Source: Bradyrhizobium valentinum
GTDB taxonomy: Bacteria > Pseudomonadota > Alphaproteobacteria > Rhizobiales > Xanthobacteraceae
Direction of reading: 5' to 3'
Assembly (NCBI RefSeq): GCF_001440405.1
Contig: NZ_LLXX01000118.1
Location: 54,182-118,181, forward strand
Length of the DNA: 64,000 nt
A model generated the notes under the pieces. That model saw only the letters and a program-made list of their open reading frames with translations, was not told where the DNA came from and did no database searches. The position numbers and the translations under genes are program-made. Every line of letters starts with the position of its first letter. Position 1 is the first letter of the stretch. Positions 35,908 to 45,552 of this stretch are shown one piece after another.

Positions 35908-36253
35908 AGGTAAATCCTCCAGAATTCAGGGCGTCTTGCGGGTCCGGAATCGGCCCGTACGATGGAATATTCTCTTCGGTAGCGGCCCCAAATCGCTGGG
36001 GACCTGATGTTTTCGGCACTATGACCCGCAAGCCGCGGCGCTGCCAAGCGCCGCAGTGACCGGAAGGCCACATGGGTCAATTATTAACCGTGTCGAGGGC
36101 ACGCCACGGCCCGGCCATTTTGTTGACGGATCAAAGGGATGGTAGTGAGAATGTAGACTGCTGGTATTGGCGGCCCGACCAAAGGGGAACCCTAAAAGCA
36201 GGGTTGGTCGGAAGCCGCTCTTCGGGTGCGCAAGGTGGGATCGTGCGGTAACG
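35908..36253. other. Divergent pepA/lptF intergenic region
   Basis: 346 bp containing promoters for both operons. The one structure that I can support is the stem-loop at 36175-36211, listed separately. No ORF or recognised operator is seen. Confidence 0.55.
36175..36211 (+). promoter_or_regulatory. Stem-loop in the lptF leader
   Basis: AACCCT (36188-36193), 6-nt loop, AGGGTT (36200-36205) runs directly into GGTCGG (36206-36211), which pairs with CCGACC (36175-36180) across a 7-nt one-sided bulge: 12 paired bases in all. There is no U-tract. It ends 42 nt before lptF. Confidence 0.45.
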
Positions 36254-37423
36254 ATGGGGTCGATCGACAGGTACATTTTCCGCACGACGCTCGCGTCGTT
36301 TGCGCTGATCCTGGTCAGCCTCACCGGCGTGATCTGGATTACGCAGGCGCTGCGCGGGATCGACCTGATGACGAGCCAGGGCCAGACCATCATCACGTTC
36401 CTCGGCATCACCAGCCTGGTGATTCCGGCGCTTGTTCTGGTCATCGCGCCGATCGCGCTGATGATTGCGATCTCGCACACGTTGAACAAGCTCGCCACCG
36501 ATTCCGAAATCATCGTAATGAATGCCGCCGGGTTTTCCCCATTCCGGCTGTTCCGTCCGTTTTTCTTCGCCACTTGTGTGGTGGCGATCCTGGTCACCTT
36601 TATCGGTGCCTATCTCGCTCCCGACGGCCTGCGCCGGATCAAGCAATGGGACGCTGAGATCACGGCCGATGTGCTGACCAACATCCTGCAGCCCGGTCGT
36701 TTCGCCCAGCTCGATCAGAACCTGACGATTCGCATCCGGGAACGGCAGCCGGGCGGCGTGCTCGCCGGCATCTTCGTCGACGACCGCCGCGATCCCAAGG
36801 AGCGCGTCACCATCATTGCCGACCATGGCACGGTGCTGAAGAACGAGAACGGCTCCTACCTGGTGCTGGAGGACGGCAACCTCGAACGTTTCGAGGCGGG
36901 AAAGCGCGATCCGGCGCTGGTGGCTTTCGCCCGCTATGCCTTTGACATGTCGAAATTCTCCAATCGCGGCCGCGACGTCGCGCTGGGAATTCGCGAACGC
37001 TATCTCTGGGAGCTGGTTTCGCCATCGGAGGACGATCCGGTTTTCAAGCAGCTTTCCGGGCAGTTTCGCGCCGAGTTGCATGATCGCTTCCTGGCGCCGA
37101 TCTATCCCTTCGTGTTCGCAGTCCTGACCTTTGCATTCCTCGGCACGCCGCGCACCACGCGCCAGAGCCGCAATTTTTCGATCGGCGGATCGATCCTGGC
37201 AGTGTTTGGCCTGCGCATGGCGGGATTCGCCTGCTCGGTGATGACGGTGAAGACGCCGGGCATGGCTCTCGTCCAGTACGCGATGCTGTTCGCCGCGATC
37301 GGCGGCGGGCTGTGGATGATCATCGGCGGCGTCGTGGTGGAGCCGCCGGCTGCGTTGATGGAGGCCATCAACAAGTCGAACGCGCGCCTTGCGCGGTTCT
37401 TTGGACGGCCCGCCACAGCATGA
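36254..37423 (+). CDS. lptF: LPS export ABC transporter permease LptF
   Basis: An inner-membrane subunit of LptB2FG, which extracts LPS and drives it across the periplasm. The 389-aa protein has three TM helices before and three after a periplasmic beta-jellyroll. MGSIDRYIFRTTLASFALIL and the ISHTLNKLATDSEIIVMNAA coupling-helix motif are typical YjgP. The ATG at 36254 starts the conserved N-terminus; the frame is open upstream without conserved sequence. Its stop overlaps lptG as ATGA. Confidence 0.95.
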   Translation: MGSIDRYIFRTTLASFALILVSLTGVIWITQALRGIDLMTSQGQTIITFLGITSLVIPALVLVIAPIALMIAISHTLNKLATDSEIIVMNAAGFSPFRLFRPFFFATCVVAILVTFIGAYLAPDGLRRIKQWDAEITADVLTNILQPGRFAQLDQNLTIRIRERQPGGVLAGIFVDDRRDPKERVTIIADHGTVLKNENGSYLVLEDGNLERFEAGKRDPALVAFARYAFDMSKFSNRGRDVALGIRERYLWELVSPSEDDPVFKQLSGQFRAELHDRFLAPIYPFVFAVLTFAFLGTPRTTRQSRNFSIGGSILAVFGLRMAGFACSVMTVKTPGMALVQYAMLFAAIGGGLWMIIGGVVVEPPAALMEAINKSNARLARFFGRPATA

Positions 37424-38517
37424 GCATGATGACCAACACGCTCGGGCGATACTTTGCCGGCCGCTTCCTGGTCGCGGCGGTGGGCGTGTTTGCGAGCATT
37501 TTCGTGCTGCTCGTGCTGGTCGACTACATCGAAATGGTCCGCAAGACCTCCGGGCTGGTATCGGCCTCCGCGATTACGGTGGCGCAGACGTCGCTTTACC
37601 GGGTGCCGCAACTGCTGGAAAAGCTGATGCCGTTCTGCGTCCTGATCGGCGCGATGACCTGCTATCTGGCGCTGTCGCGGCGGCTCGAACTGGTGGTCGC
37701 ACGTGCGGCCGGCGTATCCGCCTGGCAGTTCATCTCGCCTGCGCTGGCAAGCGCGATCATCCTCGGCACCGTGGCGACGGTCGCCTACAATCCGATGTCG
37801 GCCAACCTGCGCGAGCTTTCCAAGCGGATGGAGGCTGAGCTGTTCGGCTCGGCGCCCGGCGCCGGCATCCAGGATGCATCCGGCTTCTGGCTCAACCAGA
37901 TCAACAGCGATGGCCAATCGATCATCAATGCGGCGCGCAGCGAGCAGCAGGGTGTCCGGCTGACCGGACTGACCGTGTTCCGGTTCGACACCGATCTCCA
38001 GTTCAAGGAGCGAATCGAAGCGCGCGAAGCCTCCCTTGAGGAAGGCCGCTGGGCGTTCAAATCGGTACGTAGATACTCCTTAGATAAACCTCCGGTTGAT
38101 CAGGAGAACTATTACCTCTCGACCACCCTCACCCCGGCCCAGGTTCGCAACAGTTTCTCGACCCCCGAAACCGTGTCTTTTTGGCAACTGCCCGGCTATA
38201 TCCGCTCTTCCGAAAGCTCCGGCTTCGCGACCGCAGGCTACCGTCTGCAGTACCATAAGCTCATCGCACAGCCGTTTTTGCTGGCTGCAATGGTGATGTT
38301 GGCGGCTTCCGTCAGCCTTCGCTTCTTCCGGATGGGCGGCGTGCAAAAGATGGTTTTGAGTGGCGTGGGCGCAGGCTTTCTGCTCTACGTTCTATCGAAA
38401 GTTACTGAGGATTTGAGCAAGGCTGAGTTGATGCATCCCATCGCTGCGGCGTGGTTGCCCGTCTGTGTGGGTGGCCTCACCGGCTTTTTGGCCTTGTTGT
38501 ACCAGGAGGACGGGTAG
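37420..38517 (+). CDS. lptG: LPS export ABC transporter permease LptG
   Basis: The second permease of LptB2FG, 365 aa, with the same six-TM plus jellyroll plan: LGRYFAGRFLVAAVGVFASI at the N-terminus, CYLALSRRLELVVARAAGVS as the coupling helix and TEDLSKAELMHPIAAAWLPV at the end. It begins inside the lptF stop (ATGA) and its last base overlaps the lptD GTG, so lptF, lptG and lptD are tightly coupled. Confidence 0.95.
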   Translation: MSMMTNTLGRYFAGRFLVAAVGVFASIFVLLVLVDYIEMVRKTSGLVSASAITVAQTSLYRVPQLLEKLMPFCVLIGAMTCYLALSRRLELVVARAAGVSAWQFISPALASAIILGTVATVAYNPMSANLRELSKRMEAELFGSAPGAGIQDASGFWLNQINSDGQSIINAARSEQQGVRLTGLTVFRFDTDLQFKERIEAREASLEEGRWAFKSVRRYSLDKPPVDQENYYLSTTLTPAQVRNSFSTPETVSFWQLPGYIRSSESSGFATAGYRLQYHKLIAQPFLLAAMVMLAASVSLRFFRMGGVQKMVLSGVGAGFLLYVLSKVTEDLSKAELMHPIAAAWLPVCVGGLTGFLALLYQEDG

Positions 38518-41012
38518 TGGCCGTTGTCGCCGCCCGCCAATTGAGGTCGCCTGCGTTCAGGCGGCGCACCAATGTGCGCCGCTATCGAGCCCGCTTGGCT
38601 GCCTTTGGCGTCCCTATGATTGCGCTGCTCGCCGGATTCGTTTTCGCGGGCTCGATCGAGCTTGCCCTGACGGTGCCGGCCTCGGCGCAAAGCTTCACGT
38701 ACAATCCACGGCCGCCCAAGCCGCCGCCGCGCCCCGTCAACAATGACGGCAAGATGCTCGTGCAAGCGGTCGAGGTAGACTACGATTACAACAACCAGCG
38801 CGTGTCGGCGGTCGGCAATGTGCAGATGTTCTACAACGGCACCAGCGTGGAGGCCGACAAGGTCATTTACGACCAGAAGACCAAGCGGCTGCACGCGGAA
38901 GGCAACATCCGCCTGACCGACGCGGAAGGCAAAGTCACCTACGCCAACATTATGGATCTGAGCGACGACTACCGGGATGGTTTCGTCGACTCGCTGCGCG
39001 TCGATACGGCGGATGACACGCGCATGGCGGCGACGCGCGCCGACCGTTCCGCGGGCAATTACACCGTGTTCGAAAACGGCGTGTATACCGCGTGCGCGCC
39101 GTGCAAGGACAATCCGAAGAAGCCGCCGCTGTGGCAGGTCAAGGGTGCCCGCATCATCCACGACCAGACCGACAAGATGTTGTACTTCGAGAACGCGCAG
39201 CTCGAATTCTTCGGCGTGCCGATGGCGTATCTGCCGTATTTCTCGACGCCCGATCCGACCGTCAAGCGCAAGACGGGCTTCCTGATGCCCGCCTACAGCT
39301 CCAACTCGACCTATGGCTACGCGGTCGAAACCCCGTTCTACTGGGCGATCGCGCCGGACTACGACGCGACCTTCAATCCGCGCTTCACCACAAGGCAGGG
39401 CGTGCTGTTCCAGGGCGAATTCCGTCAGCGGCTGATCAATGGCTCCTACCAGATCCGCGGCTACGGCATTAATCAGCTCGATCCCGGCGCCTTCGCCGGA
39501 CAGCCGGGCGACCGTGACTTCCGCGGCGGTATCGACACCAAGGGCCAGTTCGCGCTCAACGACAAATGGGTCTGGGGCTGGGACGGCGTCCTGCTGTCGG
39601 ACTACCTCTTCTTCTCGGACTACCGGCTGGCCCAATACAGGGATCCGCTCGGCTCGTTCCTGAGCCTGCCGACGGAAGCGATCTCGCAGCTTTACTTGAC
39701 CGGCGTCGGCAACCGCAGCTTCTTCGATGCGCGCACGATCCATTACCTCTCGTTCTCCGGCAGCCAGGACAAGGTGCCGGTGATCCATCCGGTGATTGAC
39801 TACAACAACGTCATCAACCACCCGGTCCTCGGCGGCGAGGTCAGCTACAAGACGAACTTCACCAGCCTGTCGCGCACGACCGCGGCCTTCGACCCGATCA
39901 CGACGTTGGCGAACACCAACGGCCTGTGCCTGAACGCATCGGCCGATCCGCTGGCCCGTATCCCCTCGCAGTGCCTGTTGCGCGGCATGCCCGGCACCTA
40001 TACGCGGCTGACGGCTGAAGCGCAGTGGCGGCGCTCGTACACCGATCCCATCGGCCAGATCTGGACGCCGTTTGCGATCATGCGCGCCGACGCCATCAGC
40101 GCCTCGATCTCGAACCAGCCCGGCGTTTCGAACTTCCTTCCGGTCGGCGACACCGAGGCGGTCCGCCTGATGCCGGCGGTCGGCCTCGAATACCGCTACC
40201 CCTTCATCAACGTTCAGCCCTGGGGCACCACCACGATCGAGCCGATCGCGCAAGTTATCGCGCGTCCCAACGAGACCTTCGCCGGCAGACTGCCGAACGA
40301 AGACGCGCAGAGCATGGTGTTCGACGCCAGCAACCTGTTCGCCGTCGACAAGTTCTCGGGCTATGACCGTGTCGAAGGCGGCGGCCGCGCCAATGTCGGC
40401 GTCCAGGCGACCACGCAGTTTGACCGCGGCGGCAGCATCAACGTGCTGTTCGGCCAGTCCTACCAGTTGTTCGGCCTGAACTCGTTCGCGGTGCACGATG
40501 CCACCAACACGGGGCTGGAATCCGGCCTGCAGAACACCCGGTCGGACTACGTCGCCCGCGTCAATTATTCGCCGAACCGGACCTATACGTTCAGCGTGCG
40601 CTCGCGCGTGGATGAGGCGACGCTGAACGTCAATCGTTTCGAAGCCGAGGGACGCGCCTCGTTCGATCGCTGGTCGGTCAGCATGTTGTACGGCAACTAT
40701 GCCGCCCAGCCGGAACTCGGATACCTGACCCGGCGCGAAGGCCTGCTCGGCACCGCCTCGATCAAGGTGGCTTCGAACTGGGTGGTGTCGGGAGCGGCGC
40801 GCTGGGATCTTGAAGCCAACAAGTTGAACCAGTACATCATCGGCGCCGGCTATGTGGACGATTGCTTCGTGCTGGCAGCCAACTACGTCACGTCCTATAC
40901 CTATCAGGCTGGGACGACGCCGCCGGTGCTCAACCACGCTTTCATGCTGCAGATCGGCCTGCGAACCATTGCGAATTCGTCCTCGTCGTCCGGCAGCAGC
41001 GGCATTCAGTAG
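38517..41012 (+). CDS. lptD: LPS assembly outer-membrane protein LptD
   Basis: An 831-aa outer-membrane translocon that inserts LPS into the outer leaflet together with LptE. The signal segment (about residues 30-58, ending VPASAQ) is followed by an OstA N-domain (VDYDYNNQRVSAVGNVQMFY) and a large beta-barrel; CLNASADPLARIPSQC and TACAPC hold cysteines. The GTG at 38517 is chosen because AGGAGG sits 7 nt upstream inside lptG. A Ser-rich tail ends the protein. Confidence 0.94.
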   Translation: MAVVAARQLRSPAFRRRTNVRRYRARLAAFGVPMIALLAGFVFAGSIELALTVPASAQSFTYNPRPPKPPPRPVNNDGKMLVQAVEVDYDYNNQRVSAVGNVQMFYNGTSVEADKVIYDQKTKRLHAEGNIRLTDAEGKVTYANIMDLSDDYRDGFVDSLRVDTADDTRMAATRADRSAGNYTVFENGVYTACAPCKDNPKKPPLWQVKGARIIHDQTDKMLYFENAQLEFFGVPMAYLPYFSTPDPTVKRKTGFLMPAYSSNSTYGYAVETPFYWAIAPDYDATFNPRFTTRQGVLFQGEFRQRLINGSYQIRGYGINQLDPGAFAGQPGDRDFRGGIDTKGQFALNDKWVWGWDGVLLSDYLFFSDYRLAQYRDPLGSFLSLPTEAISQLYLTGVGNRSFFDARTIHYLSFSGSQDKVPVIHPVIDYNNVINHPVLGGEVSYKTNFTSLSRTTAAFDPITTLANTNGLCLNASADPLARIPSQCLLRGMPGTYTRLTAEAQWRRSYTDPIGQIWTPFAIMRADAISASISNQPGVSNFLPVGDTEAVRLMPAVGLEYRYPFINVQPWGTTTIEPIAQVIARPNETFAGRLPNEDAQSMVFDASNLFAVDKFSGYDRVEGGGRANVGVQATTQFDRGGSINVLFGQSYQLFGLNSFAVHDATNTGLESGLQNTRSDYVARVNYSPNRTYTFSVRSRVDEATLNVNRFEAEGRASFDRWSVSMLYGNYAAQPELGYLTRREGLLGTASIKVASNWVVSGAARWDLEANKLNQYIIGAGYVDDCFVLAANYVTSYTYQAGTTPPVLNHAFMLQIGLRTIANSSSSSGSSGIQ

Positions 41013-41078
41013 CGTGAGGCCCGACCTTGCCGGACAGTACCCAGCGCATCGCGGTACGAATTGGTTGATACGGCTGAC

Positions 41079-42026
41079 ATGACCATGACGATCATTGCGC
41101 TTCCCACTCGCCGACTTTGGTCCCTGATCGCCGGCTGTGCCGTCGCGATTGCCGTGCTCGCCGGCGGCGTTTCACCGCTGCGGGCACAGTCCGTGGTCGT
41201 GATGGTCAATGGCGAGCCCATCACCAGCCTCGACATCGAGCAGCGCACCAAGCTCAACTTCCTGACCACGCGGAAGCAGATGCCCCGGCAGGAAGTGATC
41301 GACGAGCTGATCAACGAAAAGGTGAAGATCAAGGAAGCCAAGAGATTCGGTGTCGATCCTACCGCGAGCGATATCGATCAAGCCTATGCGCAAATGAGCC
41401 AGCGGATGCGTCTGTCGCCCGAACAACTGACCAAATCCCTGGAGGGCGGCGGTGTCCGGCCGGAAACGCTGAAGGCCCGCCTCAAGGCCGAGATGGTCTG
41501 GGGCAGTCTGGTGCGCGGCCGCTTCAAGGAGAGCCTGCAGGTCGGCGAAAAGGAAGTTGCCGCCGCCGCCCAGGAAGGCGGCGAACCGACCCAAACCGAG
41601 GCATTCGAATACAAGCTGCAGCCGATTGTCCTGATTGTGCCGCGCGGCTCGGCACAAAGCGCGGTCGACTTGCGGCGCAAGGAAGCCGAAACCCTGCGCG
41701 AGCGCGTTCAGACCTGCGAACAGGCCAACTCCTACTTCAAGTCGATGCAGAATGCCGCGATCCGCGGCCTCGTCACCAAAACGTCGGCCGACATCCCCGG
41801 CCCGCTTCGCGAACTCCTGGACAAGACGCCGGTCGGCCGTTTGACCCCGCCCGAAATCACCAAACAGGGCGTGGAGATGGTGGCGCTGTGCGACAGGAAG
41901 CCGACCAAGATCGACACGCCGAAGAAGCGGGAAATTCGCGAAAAGATGTACACCCAGAAATACGAGGCAAAGTCGAAGTCTTACCTGGCCGACATCCGCA
42001 AAGCCGCGATGATCGAATATCGTTGA
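41079..42026 (+). CDS. SurA-like periplasmic chaperone
   Basis: A 315-aa exported protein: signal peptide (about residues 1-35, ending PLRA), then a SurA N-domain (VVVMVNGEPITSLDIEQRTK; IDELINEKVKIKEAKRFGVD) and a degenerate PpiC-like region. In this alphaproteobacterial position the protein is taken to help fold outer-membrane proteins such as LptD, encoded just upstream. Prolyl isomerase activity is doubtful since the parvulin domain is not well kept. ATG 41079 is chosen; a TTG at 41061 and an ATG at 41085 are also in frame. The stop overlaps pdxA. Confidence 0.85.
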   Translation: MTMTIIALPTRRLWSLIAGCAVAIAVLAGGVSPLRAQSVVVMVNGEPITSLDIEQRTKLNFLTTRKQMPRQEVIDELINEKVKIKEAKRFGVDPTASDIDQAYAQMSQRMRLSPEQLTKSLEGGGVRPETLKARLKAEMVWGSLVRGRFKESLQVGEKEVAAAAQEGGEPTQTEAFEYKLQPIVLIVPRGSAQSAVDLRRKEAETLRERVQTCEQANSYFKSMQNAAIRGLVTKTSADIPGPLRELLDKTPVGRLTPPEITKQGVEMVALCDRKPTKIDTPKKREIREKMYTQKYEAKSKSYLADIRKAAMIEYR

Positions 42027-43045
42027 TGGCCAAGGATCTGAAGGCGACGCCCCTTGCGCTGACATCCGGTGAACCTGCGGGCATCGGCCCCGACATCGCC
42101 CTCGCCGCCTGGCTGCGGCGCAGCGAATTGGACCTCCCGCCGTTCTATCTGCTCGGCGATCGCGCGTTCTTTGCCGACCGCGCCAAAATTCTGGGACTGC
42201 AGCTCGAACTCGCCGATGCCGTCCCTGAGGAAGCCAGCGCGGCATTCGCGAAAGCCTTGCCCGTGGTGGCAACGGGCGAAACAGCCACGGCGCGCCCCGG
42301 ACAACCCGACGATACCAGCGCGAACGCCGCCCTCGCCTCCATTCGCCAGGCCGTCGACCATGTCCGGACGGGGCGAGCCGGCGCCGTCGTCACCAACCCG
42401 ATCGCCAAGAGCGTGCTCTACCGCGCCGGATTCCGTCATCCCGGCCACACCGAGTTTCTCGCCGAGCTTGCCGCCAATGGCGGCAGCGTGCCCCAGCCCG
42501 TGATGATGCTGTGGTCGCCGGCGCTCGCCGTCGTTCCCGTGACCATCCACCTCTCGCTGCGCGAGGCGCTGACCCAGCTATCGAGCGAGCTGATCGTGAC
42601 GACCGCCCGGATTGCGGTCGCGGATCTGAAAGCGCATTTCGGGCTGGCCCAGCCGCGGCTCGCAATATCGGGCCTCAATCCGCATGCCGGCGAAGACGGC
42701 TCGCTCGGCAGCGAAGACATCGACATCGTCGCGCCTGCCGTCGAAACGCTGCGTGCGGAAGGTATCGACGCCAGGGGTCCCTTGCCGGCGGATACGATGT
42801 TTCACGCCGCGGCGCGCAAGACCTACGACTGCGCCGTCTGCATGTATCACGACCAGGCGCTCATCCCGATCAAGACGATTGCGTTCGAGGACGCCGTCAA
42901 CGTCACGCTAGGCCTGCCGTTCATTCGCACCTCGCCGGACCACGGCACGGCCTTCGACATTGCCGGCACCGGCAAGGCCAACCCGTCCAGTCTCGCCGCG
43001 GCACTGCGGCTCGCCGCGCGCATGGCGACGACCAAGCCTTTATGA
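42026..43045 (+). CDS. pdxA: 4-hydroxythreonine-4-phosphate dehydrogenase
   Basis: A 339-aa enzyme of pyridoxal-phosphate synthesis that oxidises 4-phosphohydroxy-L-threonine. [20 protein letters not shown] is the N-terminal signature; metal ligands are in [24 protein letters not shown] and [11 protein letters not shown]. The ATG at 42026 shares a base with the surA-type stop (TGATG), and the pdxA stop overlaps rsmA (ATGA). The surA-pdxA-rsmA order is conserved widely. Confidence 0.96.
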   Translation: MAKDLKATPLALTSGEPAGIGPDIALAAWLRRSELDLPPFYLLGDRAFFADRAKILGLQLELADAVPEEASAAFAKALPVVATGETATARPGQPDDTSANAALASIRQAVDHVRTGRAGAVVTNPIAKSVLYRAGFRHPGHTEFLAELAANGGSVPQPVMMLWSPALAVVPVTIHLSLREALTQLSSELIVTTARIAVADLKAHFGLAQPRLAISGLNPHAGEDGSLGSEDIDIVAPAVETLRAEGIDARGPLPADTMFHAAARKTYDCAVCMYHDQALIPIKTIAFEDAVNVTLGLPFIRTSPDHGTAFDIAGTGKANPSSLAAALRLAARMATTKPL

Positions 43046-43899
43046 GCGCGATCGACGATCTGCCGCCGCTGCGCGAGGTCATCCGCGAACATTCCCTGTC
43101 GGCACGCAAATCCCTCGGCCAGAACTTCCTGCTCGACCTCAACCTCACGGCGCGGATTGCACGCGCCGCGGGCCCGCTCGAAGGCTTAACCGTCATCGAG
43201 GTCGGCCCCGGTCCCGGCGGACTGACGCGCGCGCTGCTGGCGCTGGGCGCCAAGCGCGTCATTGCGGTCGAACGCGACGAGCGCGCGCTGGCCCCGCTCG
43301 ACTATATTGCCAAGCGCTATCCCGGGCGGCTCGAAATCGTGCATGCCGACGCCCAGCGTTTCGATCCGCGCCCGATGCTGGGCGGCGAGCGGGCCAGGAT
43401 CGTCGCCAACCTGCCCTATAATATCGCGACCGCGCTCTTGGTGGACTGGCTCTCGATCGAGCCGTGGCCGCCCTGGTACGACATGATGGTGCTGATGTTT
43501 CAGCGCGAGGTCGCCGAGCGGATCGTAGCAAGAGAGAATGACGAGGCCTATGGCCGGCTCGCGGTGCTCGCCAACTGGCGTACTGAAACCAAAATCCTGT
43601 TCGACATTTCTCCGGCCGCTTTCGTGCCGCAGCCCAAGGTGACCTCCTCGGTGGTGCGGCTGGTGCCGCGCAGCGCCCCTGAAACCTGCGACCGCCGTGC
43701 GCTTGAACAGGTGGCGGCCGCGGCCTTCGGCCAGCGCCGGAAAATGCTTCGGCAGAGCCTGAAATCGCTGTCGGTCGATCCGGCCAGGCTGGCCGGGGCT
43801 GCACATATCGAAGCAACGAGGCGCGCCGAAACCATTCCGGTCTCGGGCTTTGTTGCCATGGCCCGTGAATTGACCGATATACGAAGCACAAAATCGTAA
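43042..43899 (+). CDS. rsmA: 16S rRNA dimethyladenosine transferase
   Basis: Dimethylates two adjacent adenosines in the 3' hairpin of 16S rRNA (KsgA). The 285-aa protein has [22 protein letters not shown] motif [16 protein letters not shown], the catalytic NLPYNIAT and the C-terminal [15 protein letters not shown] helix. It is co-translated with pdxA and is the last gene of the lptF operon. Confidence 0.96.
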   Translation: MSAIDDLPPLREVIREHSLSARKSLGQNFLLDLNLTARIARAAGPLEGLTVIEVGPGPGGLTRALLALGAKRVIAVERDERALAPLDYIAKRYPGRLEIVHADAQRFDPRPMLGGERARIVANLPYNIATALLVDWLSIEPWPPWYDMMVLMFQREVAERIVARENDEAYGRLAVLANWRTETKILFDISPAAFVPQPKVTSSVVRLVPRSAPETCDRRALEQVAAAAFGQRRKMLRQSLKSLSVDPARLAGAAHIEATRRAETIPVSGFVAMARELTDIRSTKS

Positions 43900-43933
43900 A
43901 CGTCCTGAAGAAACGTGCTCAAGGAGAAACGCC

Positions 43934-44992
43934 ATGGCGCGAATGGTCCGCCAGTCCCTCGTCAAATTCGATGCGCCATTATGCGAAACTATCGTCGACA
44001 CGCCGAAGCCGATTGGACGCGAGGTCCTCGTCCGCATCGAACGTTGTGGTCTCTGCCATTCCGACCTGCACATCCAGGACGGCTATGCCGATCTCGGGGG
44101 CGGCAAGCGGCTCGACACCACGCGCGGCATGACGCTGCCGTTCACGCTCGGGCACGAGATCGCAGGTGTCGTCGATGAAGTGGGTCCCGATGCCTCGAAG
44201 GACCTGATCGGAAAGAAGCAGGCGGTATTCCCCTGGATCGGCTGCGGCCAGTGTCGCGACTGCGCCAATGGCGACGAGAACCTCTGCGTCAAGCAGCGCT
44301 TTCTCGGAGTCTCGATCGATGGTGGCTTTGCCACCCACGTACTGGTGCCCGACGCCAAATATCTCTTGGATTACGATCCGCTGCCGGTCAATCAGGCGGC
44401 GACACTGATGTGCTCGGGGGTAACGGCCTATGGCGCGCTGAAGCGGCTGGCCGATCGTCCGCGGCAGCGCAATCTGTTGCTGATCGGGCTCGGCGGCGTC
44501 GGCATGATGGGGCTTTCGTTCGCGCAGGCGATGTTCAAGCAGAACATTACGGTCGCCGATCTCTCCCCTGCCGCGCGCGAAACCGCGCTGCAGAACGGTG
44601 CTGCCGTCGCCTACGATCCGGCCGAGCCCGAAATCGTCAGGCGCATCCTGAAAGAAACCGAGGGCGGCTTCGACGGCGTCGTTGATTTTGCGGGTAATGA
44701 GAAATCAATGGCGTTCGCCGTGGCGACCATTGCGCGCGGCGGAAAGATCGTGGTCTCCGGCCTGATGGGCGGCAATTTCAGCCTGCCGATGGTGCAATGG
44801 GTCTACAAGCGCATGACCATCGAGGGCTTCATGGTCGGCACGCTCGCCGAGGCCAAGGAGTTGATGGCGCTCGCCCGCGCCGGCAAGATCAAGCCGACGC
44901 CGATGAAGGAAGAGCCGATGGCCGACGTCCAGAAATGGATCGACGAGCTGCGGGCCGGCAAGGTCGTCGGGCGTATCGTGCTGAAGAACTGA
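43934..44992 (+). CDS. Zinc-dependent alcohol dehydrogenase (MDR family)
   Basis: A 352-aa cytosolic NAD(P)-dependent dehydrogenase. Catalytic zinc ligands are in ERCGLCHSDLHIQDGY and PFTLGHEIAGVV; the structural zinc Cys set is in GCGQCRDCANGDENLC. The nucleotide loop is LLIGLGGVGMMGLSFA. AAGGAG lies 8 nt before the ATG. It has its own ribosome site 34 bp after rsmA, and begins the accessory block between rsmA and gmk. The substrate is unknown. Confidence 0.93.
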   Translation: MARMVRQSLVKFDAPLCETIVDTPKPIGREVLVRIERCGLCHSDLHIQDGYADLGGGKRLDTTRGMTLPFTLGHEIAGVVDEVGPDASKDLIGKKQAVFPWIGCGQCRDCANGDENLCVKQRFLGVSIDGGFATHVLVPDAKYLLDYDPLPVNQAATLMCSGVTAYGALKRLADRPRQRNLLLIGLGGVGMMGLSFAQAMFKQNITVADLSPAARETALQNGAAVAYDPAEPEIVRRILKETEGGFDGVVDFAGNEKSMAFAVATIARGGKIVVSGLMGGNFSLPMVQWVYKRMTIEGFMVGTLAEAKELMALARAGKIKPTPMKEEPMADVQKWIDELRAGKVVGRIVLKN

Positions 44993-45120
44993 GAGCCGGT
45001 TCGCCCGCCTCATTGAGATGACGGTGCGTTCGTCCCGCGCCGTCACTTTGGCTTGAGCATGATCTCCGCGCGCGTGCGCAGAAAGCACGAGCCTAACCGG
45101 CGAGCGCCGCGCGTTCCAAG

Positions 45121-45552
45121 TTATCGTCCGCGCTCCAGCTCCTGCACAAAGCGGGTGTCGGTGTGCCGGCCCTCATACGCGTCATCGATGCGCTTGAGCA
45201 GCTCATCGCCTTTCTTTGGCTCGACGGCCAGCAGGATCGCGTCGATCTTCGCCTCCATCCGGTCGTCGCCTTCCTTTGATTGCGGCGAGCCTACGTGCAG
45301 GAGGATGGCGAGCCCGGCAACCTGCCACATCAGTTGCAAGAATTCGGATTGCCAGTTTTCCAAGGTGTCTCGCATCATCTGCATCGTATAGGCGCCAATC
45401 TCGATCGGCTGCTGGTGCGCCTGCTGCTCGTCGACGTAGGCAAACCAGCCGAAGATCCAGTGGCCGGAGAGCGTGATGACGAACAAGGCGCCCGTCACCC
45501 AGGCGAATCCAAAGCGTTTCCAGATTGAATGTCGGGTCATGATCAAGGACAT
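45121..45552 (-). CDS. DUF6766 family membrane protein
   Basis: A 143-aa protein with two TM helices: KRFGFAWVTGALFVITLSGH-WIFGWFAYVDEQQAH and ENWQSEFLQLMWQVAGLAIL. These are the defining segments of DUF6766, found in soil bacteria. The C-terminal half is soluble and charged. The function is unknown. The ATG at 45552 is used; a second ATG at 45540 is possible. Confidence 0.85.
   Translation of the reverse strand: MSLIMTRHSIWKRFGFAWVTGALFVITLSGHWIFGWFAYVDEQQAHQQPIEIGAYTMQMMRDTLENWQSEFLQLMWQVAGLAILLHVGSPQSKEGDDRMEAKIDAILLAVEPKKGDELLKRIDDAYEGRHTDTRFVQELERGR

Noticed and set aside
38385..40937. An 850-codon minus-strand frame opposite lptD
   Set aside because: Antisense shadow with Arg/Val/Gly-rich composition and no domain; lptD has a ribosome site and conserved domains.
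41117..43045. A 642-codon frame that could suggest a fusion ending in PdxA
   Set aside because: The first 300 codons are a shadow frame inside the surA-like gene; PdxA has its own start at 42026.
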